NCBI GenBank assembly: GCA_903839675.1
Contig: CAIMDB010000001.1
Location: 62,001 to 126,000, forward strand
Direction: 5' to 3'
DNA from: an uncultured Sphingomonadales bacterium
GTDB taxonomy: Bacteria > Pseudomonadota > Alphaproteobacteria > Sphingomonadales > Sphingomonadaceae
DNA: 64,000 bases
Shown here: in pieces, positions 1 to 9,070 of the stretch
How the letters are laid out: each line of letters opens with the position of its first letter
Numbering within the stretch: position 1 is the first letter of the stretch
Made by a program: the position numbers and the translations under genes
Notes under the pieces: generated by a model
Told to the model about the DNA's origin: nothing
The model's database searches: none
The model's input: the letters and a program-made list of their open reading frames with translations, nothing else

Positions 1-98
1 AGATGACTGCGGAACAGCTCCGGCAGGCGCGACAAGGCATTGCGCGCCAAGGATTCAATGTCCGAACAGCTCGGCGCCAGTTGACCTTTCCCCGTCAT
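1..98 (-). CDS. Metallopeptidase family protein (zincin-like), N-terminal part only
   Basis: Read on the minus strand, an open frame starts with ATG at 98 and runs off the left edge of the window with about 32 codons visible. The peptide starts MTGKGQLAPSCSDIE and continues with LARNALSRLPELFR, which resembles the N-terminus of the small metallopeptidase family (DUF1025/PF06262 type) found in many Alphaproteobacteria. The catalytic HExxH region would lie outside the window, so the call rests on the N-terminus and on its divergent position next to phhB. An AGGG lies just upstream of the ATG as a possible weak ribosome site. Confidence 0.6.
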   Translation of the reverse strand, partial: MTGKGQLAPSCSDIESLARNALSRLPELFRSH

Positions 99-135
99 CC
101 CTGCGACATAGAGGTATAAACGAAAGAGGCAAAGC

Positions 136-426
136 ATGGTCGAACAACTCTCCCCCGAAGAACGCACTGCAGCTCTTGATCGGCTAGGCGAATGGGACGT
201 CGATGACGCCCGTGACGGCATCACCCGCCAGTTCATCTTCAAGGATTTCTCAGAAGCCTTCGCCTTCATGACGCGCGTGGCGCTCTTGGCTGAAGTGCAG
301 GACCATCATCCCGAATGGTCGAACGTGTGGAACCGCGTCGACATCTTGCTGACCACGCATGACGCAGGCGGATTGTCGCAGCGGGATATCAAGATGGCGA
401 CGTCGATTGACGCGTTGGTGGAGTAG
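136..426 (+). CDS. phhB: 4a-hydroxytetrahydrobiopterin dehydratase (pterin-4a-carbinolamine dehydratase)
   Basis: This 96-residue protein has the full length of the family. The active-site segment HHPEW is at residues 57-61, and a second conserved histidine, H75, sits in [12 protein letters not shown]. Family members dehydrate 4a-hydroxytetrahydropterin, recycling the cofactor used by phenylalanine hydroxylase; a phenylalanine hydroxylase gene is not visible here. An AAAGAGG ribosome site lies upstream of the ATG. The gene converges on the CorA-type gene, with 22 bp between the stops, and is divergent from the partial metallopeptidase gene. Confidence 0.95.
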   Translation: MVEQLSPEERTAALDRLGEWDVDDARDGITRQFIFKDFSEAFAFMTRVALLAEVQDHHPEWSNVWNRVDILLTTHDAGGLSQRDIKMATSIDALVE

Positions 427-448
427 TTAGCGGACTGGCGGAGACGCC

Positions 449-1408
449 CTATTTTCCCCGGATCCATTGCGCACGGACGAACCATCCGAGCACACCGATC
501 GCAAGGGCAAGGCAGACGCCGGTGACGCCCCAAAAGGCCCAAGGTTCTCTGGCATAAGGGATGCCTTCGACGTTCATCCCGAGCAGGCCGGTGATGAAGG
601 TCAGCGGCAGGAAGATGAGGGCGACGATGGAGATGAGCAGCGCGCGGGTGTCGATCACCTCAGCCCGGCGGTCGGTCAGTTCTTCATGGATGAGGGCGGC
701 ACGTTCGCGCATCGCCTCCAACTCTTCGGCCATGCGGGCGGCGCGGTCTGCGGCTTCGCGCAGGTGCATCCGGTCATCCTCGTCGAGCCAGTCGAGCTCG
801 GCTGCGGCCAACCGTTCCAGCGCCTGACGTTGCGGGGCGACGAAGCGGCGGTATGAAATGGCCTGGCTGCGCACCTCGGTCACGCGCCTGCGGGTGGCAA
901 GGATGCTGGCAGAATCCACGGCGACTTCGCAATCGTCCATCGTGTCGCCCAGTTCAGCGACATCGGGGTCAAGCAGATCGCTCGTCGCTTCGGCAAAGCG
1001 GGAGAGAAGATCGCCCGGATCGACAATTTCTCCAGCGTGGAAGCGGTCAATAACGATGTCGAGCGCCTTGGGCGTGCGGAAGCTGACGGAAATGACGCGG
1101 CCACGATCGGCCCAGAAACGGGTGGACACAAGCGCGTCGGGATCATCATCGGGCGTTGTGCCAAGGCCGCGAAGGTTGATCAGCGTGCCACCGCCAATGA
1201 GCGTGGCGCGGGGGCGCGTTTCCTGTGCGAGCATCGCCTCTCGGGCGATGTGGGGAATGTCCGCCTGATCGCGGATCCAGTTGCGCGCGGCATCTTCCCG
1301 CCCGTCCAATTGGAGCCAGATGAGGCCGCCATTGCGGGGCAGGGTGATCGCCTCATCAAAGGACATTTCGGAGGCTGCGCCTTCCCGGAATACAAAGGCG
1401 CGGCTCAT
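449..1408 (-). CDS. CorA/ZntB-family divalent metal ion transporter
   Basis: The protein is about 319 residues long, with a long soluble N-terminal part and two hydrophobic helices at the C-terminus. The first helix ends in the family signature GMN (LLGMNVEG); the second is followed by a short basic tail. CorA proteins form pentameric inner-membrane channels for Mg2+, Co2+ or Ni2+, and the ZntB branch is linked to zinc. I chose the ATG at 1408 (MSRAFVF) because it overlaps the upstream stop in an ATGA, implying translational coupling with the siroheme-synthase gene; a longer frame to 1465 is possible. The exact ion cannot be told from sequence. Confidence 0.85.
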   Translation of the reverse strand: MSRAFVFREGAASEMSFDEAITLPRNGGLIWLQLDGREDAARNWIRDQADIPHIAREAMLAQETRPRATLIGGGTLINLRGLGTTPDDDPDALVSTRFWADRGRVISVSFRTPKALDIVIDRFHAGEIVDPGDLLSRFAEATSDLLDPDVAELGDTMDDCEVAVDSASILATRRRVTEVRSQAISYRRFVAPQRQALERLAAAELDWLDEDDRMHLREAADRAARMAEELEAMRERAALIHEELTDRRAEVIDTRALLISIVALIFLPLTFITGLLGMNVEGIPYAREPWAFWGVTGVCLALAIGVLGWFVRAQWIRGK

Positions 1409-2172
1409 AGGCGGTCCAAGAAAAGCGTCATGCCTTCTGGTGCCTCGACGGGCGCTGTTTCGCAAGTGATCCGTGCGGCATCGGCGCGGGCACGGTCAAG
1501 GATGGCAGGGGCAACGCGCGATGTATGCAGGACAGTGTCAGCCTGCCCCAGCAGTCGGGCTTGGGCCAGCGTGAGATCATCCGGCGCATCGGAGGTGAGG
1601 GTGATCCTGTGGAAGGCTGTTTCGACGGTGCGGGCTTCGCCCGCAAGCCAGCTGTCCACCGCCCCGGCGTCAGTTGCGGCCATGGGATCGAGCGGCCCGC
1701 CGGGATCAAAAGCGGCGTCGATGGCGCGCCTGCGGTCAGCCGCATCAGGCCAGCGCGCGCGCATCTTGCTGCGGCCAGCGCCCAGCGCGGTGGCGATAGC
1801 ACCCAGTCCGGCCGGGATGATCTGTTCAAGCCGCTGCCGCAGCGCCTTGGCCAGGCCCGCTGACGCGCCACCGGTGCCGATGGCGATGAGGACGGGGTCA
1901 CGGTCGATAATGGCAGGCAGGGTAAAGTCGCAGGCGGAAGGGCGGTCGACAGCGTTGACGAGCACGCCGCGTGCCTTCAGCCGGGCGATGGCGGCTTCGG
2001 CCTCGGTATCATCTTCAATGGCGACAATGGCGAGGCTGGCCTGCGCGTCTTCGCCGACGATCTGCGCGCCAGCGCGGTCCAGCAGGCGGCGTTTGGCAGC
2101 GGCAGGTTCGCCGTCTCCCAGCAGGATGAAGGGGCGGCCGTTCAGCCGGACGAAGAGAGGGAGACTGTGCAT
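1405..2172 (-). CDS. Siroheme synthase N-terminal-type protein (precorrin-2 dehydrogenase/sirohydrochlorin ferrochelatase)
   Basis: The 255-residue product matches the N-terminal module of CysG. It opens with a Rossmann-like stretch (LPLFVRLNGRPFILLGDGE), followed by AAAKRRLL and the segment DPVLIAIGTGGASAGLAKALR, typical of the central part. Such enzymes oxidise precorrin-2 with NAD+ and insert iron to make siroheme for sulfite and nitrite reductases. No uroporphyrinogen methyltransferase domain is attached, so that step would need a separate enzyme. The family's usual first segment is a little shorter here. It is co-transcribed with the downstream CorA-type gene through a 4-bp overlap. Confidence 0.85.
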   Translation of the reverse strand: MHSLPLFVRLNGRPFILLGDGEPAAAKRRLLDRAGAQIVGEDAQASLAIVAIEDDTEAEAAIARLKARGVLVNAVDRPSACDFTLPAIIDRDPVLIAIGTGGASAGLAKALRQRLEQIIPAGLGAIATALGAGRSKMRARWPDAADRRRAIDAAFDPGGPLDPMAATDAGAVDSWLAGEARTVETAFHRITLTSDAPDDLTLAQARLLGQADTVLHTSRVAPAILDRARADAARITCETAPVEAPEGMTLFLDRL

Positions 2173-2213
2173 GGCGCCTGCCTAGCACTGCGATGGGCGG
2201 GGGCCAATCGGTG

Positions 2214-2915
2214 TTACTTGAGGCGCTTCAATGTCCGGTCAAGATAGGTGAGGCGACCTGTTGGAGCCGGTCCGAACAGGGTCTTGCGAATGTCCGCCAT
2301 GCGCGAGGTTGGGCGGATCTCTTCTTCCGGGTCTTCGCGCACAGCCATGCGTGGTTGCAGCGGCTGCTTGGGCAATTCCATCGCCGTTTGCGGCAGAGCC
2401 ATTGGCGGGCGGCCATTGGGATAGATAAAACCGAAGGTCGGCCATTCCGTCCCTCCCATATCGCCAATGGGGGAGAACCAGACGCGCACGCGGCTCCAGT
2501 CATTGTCTTCCGACACGTCAATCACGCGGACGTTCTTTTCGACATAGCCGCGCCGTCCACCATAGGGTGACCAATTGCTGTGGGTGACAAGGATGTTGCG
2601 GTCATCAAGGATCTTGGTGACGGCGGCCACATGGCCGAGTTTCATCCCGCCATGCGGCATGAAATTGAGCACGGCGCCCTTTCTGGGATCGGTGCCTTTG
2701 CGGTACCGGCCCTCGGCCTGATCCCACCAGGTGTGTGCGTCGCCGTAGATCTGGATGCCCGACATGGTTCGCGCAATGGGGACGCACTGCCAATAGGGAT
2801 CATCATTGATCTCATCAGCAACTGGCAGGGCCGATGCAGGCACAGCAAGGCCGGCAAGCGCAACGCCGCCTAAGCCCAGCAAGAGTTTCCTGCGATCCAA
2901 AATATCGTGCCCCAT
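2214..2915 (-). CDS. CHAP-domain secreted amidase-like protein, Tat-type signal
   Basis: The 233-residue protein starts with DRRKLLLGLGG followed by a hydrophobic stretch ending in ASA, which looks like a twin-arginine signal peptide. A CHAP-like domain follows, with Cys44 in QCVPIAR, His95 in KLGHVAAV and an H-S-N-W-S segment near residue 112. CHAP enzymes use a Cys-His pair to cleave peptidoglycan peptides or related amides. The C-terminal 90 residues are proline-rich and poorly conserved. A clear paralogue lies at 23672-24208, sharing the AxTWWxQAEGRY block. The likely place of action is the periplasm or cell wall; the substrate is unknown. Confidence 0.8.
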   Translation of the reverse strand: MGHDILDRRKLLLGLGGVALAGLAVPASALPVADEINDDPYWQCVPIARTMSGIQIYGDAHTWWDQAEGRYRKGTDPRKGAVLNFMPHGGMKLGHVAAVTKILDDRNILVTHSNWSPYGGRRGYVEKNVRVIDVSEDNDWSRVRVWFSPIGDMGGTEWPTFGFIYPNGRPPMALPQTAMELPKQPLQPRMAVREDPEEEIRPTSRMADIRKTLFGPAPTGRLTYLDRTLKRLK

Positions 2916-3132
2916 GTCGGAAAGTTGACACAGGATAGTGAATAAACCGCTGAAATTGAATGGTTAACGGTGCCACAACCATAACCGCTCTGGCGTCAAT
3001 CGCAGATGTTGTGGTGCAAAAGGCGTCAGAATCCCGTCAGGCACAGCATCTTCCGCAACGGTTCGTCGCAAAAGGAAGCGGCGGCAATTCAATGCCGCCG
3101 CAGTTGGGCCTTTGGCAAGGCCGGGGGGGGGA

Positions 3133-3162
3133 ACAGCCGCGCAAATGACGCCGCGCGGCTGT
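3133..3162 (-). terminator. Perfect 10-bp stem-loop beyond the stop of the esterase-like gene
   Basis: ACAGCCGCGC at 3133-3142 pairs perfectly with GCGCGGCTGT at 3153-3162 around a 10-base loop. It lies 21 bp past the stop of the minus-strand esterase-like gene. On that strand it is followed by a run of nine C residues rather than T residues, so it is not a standard intrinsic terminator; it may protect the mRNA 3' end or act with another factor. The rest of 2916-3183 shows no gene. Confidence 0.5.
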
Positions 3163-3183
3163 CGGGCACTTTCTCGTATCAGG

Positions 3184-4659
3184 CTAGGCCTTCGCAGCGA
3201 CCGCACGGCGGCGGCGGAGCATGGCGCCACCCATACCGAAGCCGGCAAGCATCATCGCCCAGCTGGCGGGTTCCGGCACGCCCATGCCCAGCGCATTTGC
3301 TTCGGCAGCAGAGAGGCGGAAGGCATAGATCCGGGTTGCAATCAGCGACTGTCCCTGCGGACAGCCAGCGCCAATCGTAACCTGTGAGAAGATGGCCCTT
3401 GCGCCTGTTCCGGATGCGCAGACGTCGAGTTGCTCTCCGGCGCCGGTCTGGGTGACGGAGAAATCATTGTCCGTCACGATCAGCATCGAAAGGCCGCCAT
3501 CGGCAAGGCGCGGGCCGAAGGCGAGGCCTTCCATCTTTTCCGCGATGGGGATGCCATTGGCCAGCAGCGCGGCGCGGATGTCGAGCAGCGCCGTTTTCGA
3601 CACTGCCTTGACGCCGGCTGGAAGCGTGTTTGACCCTGCAAGGCTGATGCCCGCAACGTCCGTCGCTTGGCTGAGGTCAATCACATAGGCCGACTTGATG
3701 CCGATCTGACGCAGGCCCGTTGGGTCATCAACACCGACGCCGCGATTGTCCCGCTCAATCACAACCAGCCGTCCGTCGGGCAGGCTCATGATCGAGGAAA
3801 CGCCGATCGAGCGCCCCTGATTGGTCGCCGAGAATGTGTCGCCGGGTGTGTTCGGGTTGATGTTGGCGAGGCTTTCAAGCTCATAGACATATTGCTTGGT
3901 CGGATTGCCGCTAGCGACATCATATTCCACGATGCGCAGGTTGCGGCTGCGGCGGCCATCATTGCTGGCGCCTTCATTGACCAGCGGGTCCTGCATGATG
4001 GCATAGGCCTTGGTCCCGTCGGGGGACACGGTAATGCCTTCATAGCCCCGATTGTCCTGACGGCCGGTGACGATGGTCGGGCGACCATCGACATAGTTGA
4101 TGGTTCCGCCTGCTTCTTTCGGCACCAGATTGGCTGGGACCGCGAAACTGCGCACCTGCTTTCCGGTGATGTCGAATTCGATAACCGAGGGGCCATATTC
4201 GTCCGCCACAAGATAGTTGCCGTTCGGCAGAACCGTCAGGCCTTCGGGATCAAGCGAAGCCCCCAAAAGCCCCTTATTGCCTGTCGCCAGCAGTGGGTTG
4301 AGGCCGGTAAAATTGCCGCCGTTGGTGCTCTTGAACAATGTCGTGGACACGAGATTGAAGTTGCTCGCCACACCGCTGAGCGGATCAATGTCCAGCTTGA
4401 ACGACTGAATACGGGGCGCATAGTCGATCAAGCCGCCGCCGGGGCCGCGATCAGACATGCCGATGAAGGTGCTCGTCGCCTGGTCAAAAATCAGGTCTGA
4501 ACCAAAGCTGAGGCGGGTATTGTTCGGGTTGGCTGGTAGGCCGGAGAGGTCGGTCGCATCGCCTGCTACGGTCAGCACATTCACGAAGGTGATTGCAGAT
4601 GCCGGCGCGGAGAAAGCGCAAAGGGCCACGCCAAGCGCAGCCTTGATCATGATTTTCAC
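3184..4659 (-). CDS. Secreted esterase-like activity of phytase family protein with PEPxxWA-CTERM tail
   Basis: The product is about 491 residues. A signal peptide ends at APASA near residue 20. The body has features of the phytase-like esterase fold (PF13449 type): FIGMSDRG, DPEGLTVLPNGNYLVADEYGPSV, RGYEGITVSPDG and SIMSLPDGRLVVIERD, as expected for a six-bladed propeller. The C-terminus has VPEPASWAMM, a hydrophobic helix and an RRRR stretch, a sorting signal for exosortase and surface delivery. I prefer the GTG at 4659 because a GGGAG ribosome site lies ten bases upstream; an in-frame ATG lies further upstream at 4674. The substrate is unknown. Confidence 0.85.
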   Translation of the reverse strand: MKIMIKAALGVALCAFSAPASAITFVNVLTVAGDATDLSGLPANPNNTRLSFGSDLIFDQATSTFIGMSDRGPGGGLIDYAPRIQSFKLDIDPLSGVASNFNLVSTTLFKSTNGGNFTGLNPLLATGNKGLLGASLDPEGLTVLPNGNYLVADEYGPSVIEFDITGKQVRSFAVPANLVPKEAGGTINYVDGRPTIVTGRQDNRGYEGITVSPDGTKAYAIMQDPLVNEGASNDGRRSRNLRIVEYDVASGNPTKQYVYELESLANINPNTPGDTFSATNQGRSIGVSSIMSLPDGRLVVIERDNRGVGVDDPTGLRQIGIKSAYVIDLSQATDVAGISLAGSNTLPAGVKAVSKTALLDIRAALLANGIPIAEKMEGLAFGPRLADGGLSMLIVTDNDFSVTQTGAGEQLDVCASGTGARAIFSQVTIGAGCPQGQSLIATRIYAFRLSAAEANALGMGVPEPASWAMMLAGFGMGGAMLRRRRAVAAKA

Positions 4660-4806
4660 AGGGTAGTCTCCCATTCGAGTCGCGCATTAACCATGCAAAA
4701 TGGATGTGTCTTTTGGCGGACTCATCCGCGACACTTTGATGACAGTTTTGCCCAATTGCGCTCAGCGCTTGACGCGCACGTAAAGGTGCGCGACCAATGA
4801 TGGGGT

Positions 4807-6342
4807 ATGGAGAGCTCAAAAACACTGCTGGCGTCCGATTTCGCGACGCTGCCCGCCCTTGTCAAAGCCTTCGCAGCCGAGCGCTCTGATGCGCCTGCGG
4901 TTGCCGACCCCGATGGTCGGATCAGTTGGAAGGAGCTGGACGCCTTTGTTGATCGCATCGCTGCGAAATTGCAGGCGGACGGTGTCGGCCCGGGGCAAGC
5001 GACGGCAATTGCGGGGCTCAATTCAGTCATGCAGGTCTGCGTCTTCCTTGCGACGTTGCGGGCGGGTGCCATTGCTGGCCTCATCACCAACACGGCCACT
5101 GGAGAACAGATGGCGGCGATGATCGTCGATTCAGGCGCCAATCACCTGTTTCTTGATGAAAAGGCAGCAGAGTCGCTGGACGGGCAAAGCTTCGGCGCGC
5201 CGAAGCGCATCTCGATGGATGGTGGCGCTAGGGGGGAGCCATTGCTGGACTGGATGGCGCCTGAAGGTGCCGCGCCCGAGCCTGTAGAGATCACGCCGAA
5301 GACCGGCTTCAACATCATCTATTCCAGCGGCACGACCGGCACACCCAAGGGCATCGTACACAGCCATGCCATGCGGTGGCAGCACATCCAGCGCGGTGTG
5401 GCGGCCTATGGTCCGGCGTCGGTCACAATCCTGTCGACGCCGCTTTATTCAAATACCACCATGGCCAGCTTCCTGCCGACCCTCGGCTCGGGCGGCCAGG
5501 TCGTGCTGATGAAGAAGTTCGACACGCTCGGGTTCCTCCAGTTGGCGGAACGGGAGCGGGCGACCAACACCATGCTGGTGCCCGTCCAGTACCGCCGGAT
5601 CATGGCGCATCCCGATTTCGACAGCTTTGATCTGTCGAGCTTTGTGATGAAATATTGCACCAGCGCCCCCTTTGCGGCGGCGTTGAAGGCCGACATTTTG
5701 AAGCGCTGGCCCGGCGGGTTGGTCGAAATTTACGGTCTGACGGAAGGTGGTTGCACGTTCCTGCTGGTCGCGCATGAATTCCCGGACAAGCTCCACACTG
5801 TCGGCCGGCCGGCACCGGGGCAGATCGCCAAGGTGATTGACGAGGACGGAAATGAACTGCCGCCCGGATCGGTGAGTGAAGTCGTTGGGCGGTCTCCTGC
5901 CATGATGACGGGCTACAACAACCGTCCCGACGCGACTGAGGCGATGAAATGGTGGGATGTCGACGGCCACCTCTATTACCGGCACGGCGACATCGGCCGG
6001 ATAGATGAAGATGGCTTCCTGACGCTGATGGACCGCGCCAAGGACATGATCATTTCCGGGGGGTTCAACATCTATCCCAGCGATCTGGAGGCTGTGCTGC
6101 TGAAAGACCCGGGCGTTGTCGAGGCGGCCGTGATTGGTGCGCCGTCCGAGGAGTGGGGCGAAACGCCTGTCGGCTTTGTCGTGCTGCGCGATGGGGTTGA
6201 TCCTGACGCCGTGCTCGCTGCCGCCAATGCGCAGGTCGGCCGGACACAGCGGCTGAACCGCTTGGTTGTGGCGGAAGAACTGCCACGCAGCCCGATTGGC
6301 AAAGTGCTCAAGCGCGAATTGCGGGACCGGTTGGCGGGCTAA
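4807..6342 (+). CDS. Acyl-CoA synthetase (class I adenylate-forming enzyme)
   Basis: This 511-residue enzyme has the AMP-binding signature YSSGTTGTPKGIVHSH near residues 171-186, the second motif YGLTEGG, the hinge region HGDIGRIDEDGF and the C-terminal lysine motif SPIGKVLKREL. Such enzymes activate a carboxylic acid with ATP and load it on CoA. The sequence alone does not fix whether the substrate is a fatty or an aromatic acid. It is monocistronic, divergent from the esterase-like gene, and converges on the amidohydrolase gene across a palindromic repeat pair. Confidence 0.88.
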   Translation: MESSKTLLASDFATLPALVKAFAAERSDAPAVADPDGRISWKELDAFVDRIAAKLQADGVGPGQATAIAGLNSVMQVCVFLATLRAGAIAGLITNTATGEQMAAMIVDSGANHLFLDEKAAESLDGQSFGAPKRISMDGGARGEPLLDWMAPEGAAPEPVEITPKTGFNIIYSSGTTGTPKGIVHSHAMRWQHIQRGVAAYGPASVTILSTPLYSNTTMASFLPTLGSGGQVVLMKKFDTLGFLQLAERERATNTMLVPVQYRRIMAHPDFDSFDLSSFVMKYCTSAPFAAALKADILKRWPGGLVEIYGLTEGGCTFLLVAHEFPDKLHTVGRPAPGQIAKVIDEDGNELPPGSVSEVVGRSPAMMTGYNNRPDATEAMKWWDVDGHLYYRHGDIGRIDEDGFLTLMDRAKDMIISGGFNIYPSDLEAVLLKDPGVVEAAVIGAPSEEWGETPVGFVVLRDGVDPDAVLAAANAQVGRTQRLNRLVVAEELPRSPIGKVLKRELRDRLAG

Positions 6343-6347
6343 CTCGC

Positions 6348-6410
6348 CGTTTGTCCCGAGCGAAGTCGAGGGACGTGGCGGGGTGTCTCGACTACGCTCG
6401 ACACGAACGG
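6348..6410. repeat. Pair of REP-like palindromic repeats
   Basis: Two related units lie head to head: CGTTTGTCCCGAG with CGAAGTCGAGGGACG at about 6349-6375, and GTGTCTCGAC with GCTCGACACGAACGG at about 6383-6410. Each can fold on itself, and the units face each other. They fill the gap between two convergent genes and are followed by a run of eight G residues (6416-6423). The same family recurs at 18705, 18773, 41451, 41528, 49403 and 49458. Confidence 0.75.
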
Positions 6411-6427
6411 AGTTTGGGGGGGGCACG

Positions 6428-7147
6428 CTATAGGTTGATCGCCGCAATCACCGGCGCCAGCACATCGCACCATTTGGCAACGCCCTCCGGCGTTCCAATC
6501 AAATCCTGCCGCATCTCAATGCCGAGATAGGCCGTGCCGGTTCCCTCACCGTGGTGGTTCATCGTCGCGTTGAGGAGCTTGCCGGAATAGGGCTCCTGAT
6601 CGCCGACGCGGACACCTGCGGCCTCCAATAAGGGGATGGCGATGCGCGCGGCGCGGTCATCCTGATTGTAAAGGATGCCGATTTCCCAAGGGCGTTCTTC
6701 CTCGGGTTTGGTCGCCAGTTGCGGGGTAAAGCTGTGCAGCGAGATCAAGAGGCGCGGGCGTTGTAGCGCCATCTGCGCTTCGATCCGCGCATGATAAGGC
6801 CGCCAGTACCGGTCGATGCGCGCCAATCGCGCGTCGTGATCGATCGCATTTCCGGGAATGGCATGGCCATCACTCGCAATCGGGATGATGTGGGGCGCGT
6901 CTTCCTCGCGGTTGAGATCAACCACAAGGCGGGACACATTGCCAAGGATTCCGGGGAAGTTGAGACGGGCACACAAAGCCCGACCAAGCTGCGACACGCC
7001 AATGTCGATGGCGATGTGTTCTTTCAGCAGTGCTGGCGCAATGCCAAGGTCCACGTCGTCCGGCACGCGGTTGGACGCGTGGTCGGCGATCAGAAGATAG
7101 GGGCTGTCATTGGGGCCGGTGATATCCAGCCAAGCGGTGTCGTCCAT
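6428..7147 (-). CDS. N-formylglutamate amidohydrolase family protein
   Basis: The protein is 239 residues from the ATG at 7147, chosen because AGGA lies four bases upstream; an in-frame ATG at 7195 lacks such a site. Family features are LLIADHASNRVP near the N-terminus, VSRLVVDLNREE, LISLHSFTP and YLGIEMRQDLI. The enzyme class hydrolyses N-formyl-L-glutamate in some histidine degradation routes; relatives act on other N-acyl amino acids. No hut genes are nearby, so the physiological substrate is open. It starts back to back with the DUF885 gene. Confidence 0.85.
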   Translation of the reverse strand: MDDTAWLDITGPNDSPYLLIADHASNRVPDDVDLGIAPALLKEHIAIDIGVSQLGRALCARLNFPGILGNVSRLVVDLNREEDAPHIIPIASDGHAIPGNAIDHDARLARIDRYWRPYHARIEAQMALQRPRLLISLHSFTPQLATKPEEERPWEIGILYNQDDRAARIAIPLLEAAGVRVGDQEPYSGKLLNATMNHHGEGTGTAYLGIEMRQDLIGTPEGVAKWCDVLAPVIAAINL

Positions 7148-7212
7148 CAATTCCTGTTGCCCGCAACGCGGCGCAATGTCACCATCCGGCAACACCTAGA
7201 ACAGGGTCATCG

Positions 7213-9042
7213 ATGAAATTTTCCAGACGTCAGGCGCTCGTCGCCTCCGCACTCGTCCCGACGGCGCCTGTTTGGGCGAAGACGCGCAAGCCCGCCATTC
7301 TGCCGCCCGCCCCCGATCCGTTCGAGGAAGTGACTGAACGGCTGCTCGCGCTCTTGCCCGATACGGCCACTTATAATGGCACACCGGGATCTTTGGCTGG
7401 TGGCCCGCTTGCCCGGCGGATGGACGATTACTCGCCCACTGGCGAAGCGAAGATCCGCGCGGCCTATGCGGACGCCAAGAAGGCTGTCGCGTCGATGCGC
7501 CGCCGGGGGGATGAACGGACGGCCACCCAGCGTGCCGTTGTCGAAGCGACGCTAGAGAATGGCACGCGGTCCGCCGCTGTCCCGTACGGCAAGATCAACC
7601 CGTTCCACTTTGCGGGCCATGTGCCCTATGTCGTGACGCAGATTTACGGGCCGCATATCGACGGCCTCAACATCATGATGGAGCAGCAGTCGCTCCAGAC
7701 GCCGACCGCGGTTGATGCTTGGCTCGAAAAGTTGGATGCCTTCCCACAGGCCTATGGCGGCGTTGTTGAGAAGATCCGGGCGGACCGGGCGGCCGGCTGT
7801 GTACCGCCGCGCATCTTGATGGAAAAGACGCTGCCGGTGCTTGATGCCTTCCAAGCGGGCCCTGCTGCCGCGCATCCGCTCATCCGTGCGCTTGATGAGG
7901 GGATGGAGAAGGCGGGCCTCGCCAAGCGGACGCGCCAGATGGCCCTGCGCCGCGCGATGCTCTCGCTGCAAAGGCGTGCCCGCCCGGCGATGGCACGTCT
8001 CCGCGCCGAGATTGCCGGCATGCTTCCTTCCGGTCGCGCAGAGGCCGGTCTTTGGGCGCAGCCACAGGGTGACGTGCTTTACGCGGCCAATGTCCGTGCG
8101 CTCGGGGACACGCAATTGCCGCCCGATGACATTCATGAGATCGGGATGGCTGAGGTCGGCCGCATCACAAGCCAGATGAACACGCTGCTGGCGGCGCGCG
8201 GTATGACCGAAGGCTCCATCGGCGCGCGTATGGCGGCCCTTGCGCGGGATCCGGCAAACCAGTTTGCTAACAGTGATGTCGGGCGGGAGGAGTTGCTGTC
8301 CTATGTGCGCCAAAAGGTGGGCGATGCTGAGGCGCTTTATCCCAAGCTGTTGCCAGAGGCGTTGATCCCAAAGCAGGGGCTCGTCGTGAAACGCGTGCCG
8401 GTGGCGACGCAGGATGGGGCACCGGGCGGCTTTTACGATGGGCCGTCGCTTGATGGGTCGCGCCCCGGCACCTATTGGATCAACTTGCGGGATATGGCGG
8501 CGGTAGCCCGCTTTCGGTTGCCGACACTCAGCTTTCATGAAGGCGTTCCGGGGCACCACACACAGGGCTCGGTCGCGACGGCTTTTGGGGAATCCCCACT
8601 CCTTCTCCGCATTGCCAGCTTCAACGCTTATCAGGAAGGCTGGGCGCTCTATGCCGAGCGGATGATGGCAGATCTCGGCGCCTATGCTGATGATCCGCTT
8701 GGCGATCTGGGGCGTTTGCAGGACGAGCTGTTCCGCGCCGTCCGGCTCGTCGTTGATACGGGCATCCATCACAAACGATGGACTCGCGAGCAGGCGATCC
8801 GCACGATGCAGGACATCACCGGCATCGCAGAAGTGCGCGTCATCGCGGAGGTGGAACGGTATATGGCTTGGCCGGGTCAGGCTCTGGGCTACAAACTGGG
8901 GCAATTGCGGCTGCTCGACATGCGGGAGAAGTTCCGTGCGCGCGGCGGAAAGGGCGCGGATTTGCGGGAGTTTCACGGCACTGTGCTCGAAGCGGGGGCA
9001 ATGCCCTTGGCGCTGGTCGAACAAAGGCTGGGGTTGGTCTGA
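7213..9042 (+). CDS. DUF885 family exported metallopeptidase-like protein
   Basis: The product is 609 residues and opens with a probable twin-arginine signal (KFSRRQALVASALVP, cleavage near VWA). The DUF885 hallmark SFHEGVPGHHTQ lies at about residues 440-451, giving a HExxxGHH metal-binding arrangement like that of zinc peptidases. Other family blocks are AYQEGWALYAERM and PGQALGYKLGQ. Proteins of this family are thought to be periplasmic peptidases, but substrates are poorly known. The gene sits upstream of the TonB receptor on the same strand; the 71-bp gap with a regulator-like site suggests separate control. Confidence 0.85.
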   Translation: MKFSRRQALVASALVPTAPVWAKTRKPAILPPAPDPFEEVTERLLALLPDTATYNGTPGSLAGGPLARRMDDYSPTGEAKIRAAYADAKKAVASMRRRGDERTATQRAVVEATLENGTRSAAVPYGKINPFHFAGHVPYVVTQIYGPHIDGLNIMMEQQSLQTPTAVDAWLEKLDAFPQAYGGVVEKIRADRAAGCVPPRILMEKTLPVLDAFQAGPAAAHPLIRALDEGMEKAGLAKRTRQMALRRAMLSLQRRARPAMARLRAEIAGMLPSGRAEAGLWAQPQGDVLYAANVRALGDTQLPPDDIHEIGMAEVGRITSQMNTLLAARGMTEGSIGARMAALARDPANQFANSDVGREELLSYVRQKVGDAEALYPKLLPEALIPKQGLVVKRVPVATQDGAPGGFYDGPSLDGSRPGTYWINLRDMAAVARFRLPTLSFHEGVPGHHTQGSVATAFGESPLLLRIASFNAYQEGWALYAERMMADLGAYADDPLGDLGRLQDELFRAVRLVVDTGIHHKRWTREQAIRTMQDITGIAEVRVIAEVERYMAWPGQALGYKLGQLRLLDMREKFRARGGKGADLREFHGTVLEAGAMPLALVEQRLGLV

Positions 9043-9055
9043 CTTTAATTTGTCT

Positions 9056-9070
9056 TGATATAATGTAACA
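9056..9070 (+). promoter_or_regulatory. Zur-like box overlapping a TATAAT element before the TonB receptor gene
   Basis: TGATATAATGTAACA at 9056-9070 matches 13 of 15 positions of the enterobacterial Zur core TGTTATAnTATAACA. A perfect -10-like hexamer TATAAT lies inside it at 9059-9064, so a bound repressor would block transcription. The receptor starts 43 bp downstream. The receptor's resemblance to ZnuD makes zinc control plausible; regulator identity is inferred. Confidence 0.55.

Noticed and set aside
7552-9024. 490-codon minus-strand frame opposite the DUF885 gene
   Set aside because: No motif or start context, and it is fully covered by the exported DUF885 protein with good signal and family blocks.
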